DNA from: Aquificaceae bacterium
GTDB taxonomy: Bacteria; Aquificota; Aquificia; Aquificales; Aquificaceae
Direction: 5' to 3'
NCBI GenBank assembly: GCA_015490105.1
Contig: WFYK01000203.1
Location: forward strand, 1 to 7,168
Length of the DNA stretch: 7,168 bases
Shown here: positions 6,184-7,168 of the stretch, piece by piece
Layout: every line of letters begins with the position of its first letter
How positions within the stretch are numbered: the stretch's first letter is position 1
Notes under the pieces: model-generated
Databases searched by the model: none
Told to the model about the DNA's origin: nothing
The model's input: only the letters and a program-made list of their open reading frames with translations
Program-made: the position numbers and the translations under genes

Positions 6184-6495
6184 TTGACTTTATTCCAGAG
6201 ATCTTGGGTTGAGAGAGCCTGAACACAACCCGAAGTGAGCTACTCCGTTAACCGAGCTTATCTCAACCTTGTCAAAGAAGAGCTTGAATCCGCACTCGAC
6301 TAAAAAGGACATGGGAAGCTCAGGAAGATGTAGAAGGAACAATAATTCAGCCGCATCTATAGGGAGCCGCGGTTCCTCATGAGAATACACTTGGTGATAC
6401 CCAGTTCTATTTGCATCGCTGTAGCTGAGCCTACTTTGACTCTACAGATGAACCAATTAGGTATAAGGTAGTTATGAGAAGCGGAGGAGCAGGCC
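6184..6495. other. 312-base region without a convincing gene; possible gene remnants
   Basis: Between the tRNA and the antitoxin gene. Contents: a six-pair inverted repeat GGGTTG/CAACCC (6206-6211 and 6226-6231) with a 14-base loop and no T tract, so not a good terminator. There is a short plus-strand open stretch reading VSYSVNRAYLNLVKEELESALD (GTG 6235 to TAA about 6303), bounded by stops. There is also a longer minus-strand open frame, listed separately. A weak promoter guess for the antitoxin is TTGACT (6436-6441) with TATAAG (6462-6467), but the 20-base spacing is too long. The pattern suits decayed accessory DNA. Confidence 0.5.
6190..6441 (-). pseudogene. possible degenerate reading frame, unrecognised
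   Basis: An 83-codon stretch without stops runs from just after a TAG at 6442-6444 to TAA at 6190. It has no ATG at its head; the first usable start is a GTG at 6390 with no SD. The translation looks protein-like in places (SYSDANRTGYHQVYSHEEP, then LPIDAAELLFLLHLPELP, then VECGFKLFFDKVEISSVNG) and its codons resemble those of real genes here. No gene on the opposite strand explains the openness. It could be a gene fragment that lost its 5' end, or chance. I recognise no family. Confidence 0.25.
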
Positions 6496-6843
6496 ATGAA
6501 AACCGTGCTAAAAGGCGTAGAACTTGAAGTAAAAAAGGAAGAGGTTGAAGAAGTAGCAAAAAGTGGCCAGGTTAAGGGCAAGGGAAAGACAAGATACATG
6601 GTTATAGTAGAAGGGAGCAGGGTTCCTGCTAAAAGACTCATTTACGAAGTTCTAAAGAAAAAAGGTATAAACCTTACTCTTCAAGATTTCAGCACTAAGG
6701 ATGCTGTCCATATCCTGAGAAAGCTTGGATTTGAGATAGTAGACATGGAGGAAGAAAAAAGGAAATCTCTCCTTGACCTTGCTGGGATGATAGCTATAGG
6801 GGGTAATGCGGTTGAGGATAAGAGGAACCTATACTCTTCTTGA
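6496..6843 (+). CDS. VapB-like antitoxin with an unusual N-terminal region
   Basis: Likely the antitoxin of a VapBC-type toxin-antitoxin pair, neutralising a PIN-domain RNase and repressing its own operon. Seen, 115 residues: ATG with GGAGGA seven bases upstream. The tail SLLDLAGMIAIGGNAVEDKR (91-110) has the LAG...GG.A.ED/Y pattern of VapB toxin-binding tails. Its gene overlaps the start of a PIN-domain frame by 38 bases, the usual gene order. The rest is odd: VapB proteins are normally 70-90 residues with an AbrB or ribbon-helix-helix N-terminus. Here residues 33-83 read as a strand (RYMVIVEGSRVPAKRLIY), helices and RKLGFEIV, like the small Y.V...G..yP.K..l...F....A...L..LGFEVV module I recall from restriction-associated proteins. 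That resemblance is from memory. The frame is intact while its toxin is not. Confidence 0.6.
   Translation: MKTVLKGVELEVKKEEVEEVAKSGQVKGKGKTRYMVIVEGSRVPAKRLIYEVLKKKGINLTLQDFSTKDAVHILRKLGFEIVDMEEEKRKSLLDLAGMIAIGGNAVEDKRNLYSS
6799..6803 (+). promoter_or_regulatory. SD-like GGGGG before the PIN frame
   Basis: GGGGG lies two bases before the ATG at 6806 and eight before the in-frame TTG at 6812. Spacing favours TTG as the original toxin start, although ATG is the stronger codon. Both lie inside the antitoxin gene. Confidence 0.4.
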
Positions 6844-7101
6844 TGCTAATGTGGTAGTAGCTCTGCTGGATAAGAAAGATAGTCTTCATGAAAAAGCGGT
6901 ACTCTCTGAGAGTTATAAACAAGCTATCTTAGCTGTTCAGGGGCTCGAAAGTAGGGTAGAGGTTTTGCATCCGAGCTTTGATGATTATCGATAACAGAGC
7001 TTAACTACAACGATTGGTTGATCTATCTGTATAGCAAGGATAATTTAATGGGAGTGATAACACTGGGTAGGAAATTAGAAGAGGTTATCGAGAGGGATTG
7101 A
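6806..7101 (+). pseudogene. broken PIN-domain toxin (VapC-like)
   Basis: PIN toxins are Mg2+-dependent RNases of about 130-140 residues. Seen: frame 6806-6994 gives 62 residues starting with a typical PIN strand (GTYTLLDANVVVALLDKKDS, first acidic residue D13) and HEKAV. It then jumps straight to material normally found in the second half (YKQAILAVQGLESRVEVLHP), so the segment with the second conserved acidic residue is missing. It stops at TAA 6992-6994. The C-terminus continues in another frame from about 6997 to TGA 7099-7101: ELNYNDWLIYLYSKDN, then GVITLGRKLEEVIERD. It holds the third conserved Asp (NDW), but Gly replaces Asp in what is normally ITxDRKL. At least one internal deletion and one frameshift are needed, so the product should be inactive. 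The antitoxin upstream is intact. Confidence 0.75.
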
Positions 7102-7103
7102 GG

Positions 7104-7168
7104 ATGTTTGACAGGGCTAAGGGGATAGTAAGGAAGGTAACGCTTGAGGTTATTTATGAGGTAGTAGA
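7104..7168 (+). CDS. start of an unidentified gene (truncated by window)
   Basis: ATG two bases after the TGA of the PIN remnant, with GAGAGG eight bases upstream as a usable SD inside the remnant's last codons. Only 21 residues are visible (MFDRAKGIVRKVTLEVIYEV...), amphipathic and basic, too short to assign. The tight spacing suggests it was co-transcribed with the toxin-antitoxin pair. The real start may differ. Confidence 0.45.
   Translation, partial: MFDRAKGIVRKVTLEVIYEVV

Noticed and set aside
6176..6200. Integration (att) repeat of the tRNA 3' end
   Set aside because: No second copy of the tRNA 3' sequence is visible in the window and no integrase gene is present.
6206..6231. GGGTTG/CAACCC hairpin as a tRNA terminator
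   Set aside because: The 14-base loop and absence of a T run make it a poor intrinsic terminator; it may be chance.
6357..6641. 94-codon minus-strand frame
   Set aside because: Mostly antisense to the antitoxin gene, Ser/Thr/Leu-rich translation typical of a shadow frame.
6980..7000. Programmed frameshift joining the two PIN pieces
   Set aside because: There is no slippery heptamer at the junction, and internal segments and one conserved acidic residue are also missing, so decay is the simpler explanation.
1..7168. CRISPR array, insertion sequence or riboswitch
   Set aside because: No regularly spaced direct repeats, transposase or recognisable riboswitch core was found on either strand.

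Overview
The window looks like a chromosomal segment from a thermophilic bacterium of the Aquificales (Aquifex / Hydrogenobacter / Thermocrinis type). I infer this from the proteins: an FtsH and a short thermophile-type LeuC that I recognise as Aquifex-like, frequent ATA (Ile) and AGA/AGG (Arg) codons, moderate GC, strong AGGAGGT ribosome binding sites, and functionally unrelated genes packed into one operon. The genus is not determined.

Left and centre (1-6013, minus strand): six genes read right to left with little space between them. The order is an unrecognised cysteine-bearing 115-residue protein, a previously unlisted 54-residue basic protein, a small TPR protein, ftsH (membrane AAA+ zinc protease), leuC (large subunit of isopropylmalate dehydratase) and ligA (NAD-dependent DNA ligase, cut by the left window edge inside its BRCT domain). 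Stop/start overlaps and SD sequences inside upstream coding regions point to one translationally coupled unit. It probably has a leading promoter near 6069-6077 and possibly a second one before ftsH.

Middle (6013-6183): a compact divergent promoter region and the initiator tRNA gene (tRNA-fMet, CAT) on the plus strand. A perfect TATAAT lies six bases before the first tRNA nucleotide, so the transcript may have almost no leader. The first acceptor position is T, giving U1:A72 instead of the usual C1xA72 mismatch.

Right (6184-7168): a degenerate zone. After about 300 bases without a convincing gene comes a plus-strand toxin-antitoxin locus. It has an intact 115-residue VapB-like antitoxin with an unusual N-terminal part. 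The PIN-domain VapC-like toxin is broken: its start and end are recognisable, but an internal segment is missing and its C-terminus is in another frame. A further gene begins two bases after the toxin's old stop codon and runs out of the window.

The most rewarding points to check are the possibly leaderless initiator tRNA, the orphaned composite antitoxin, and the two small unrecognised genes at the head of the ftsH operon.
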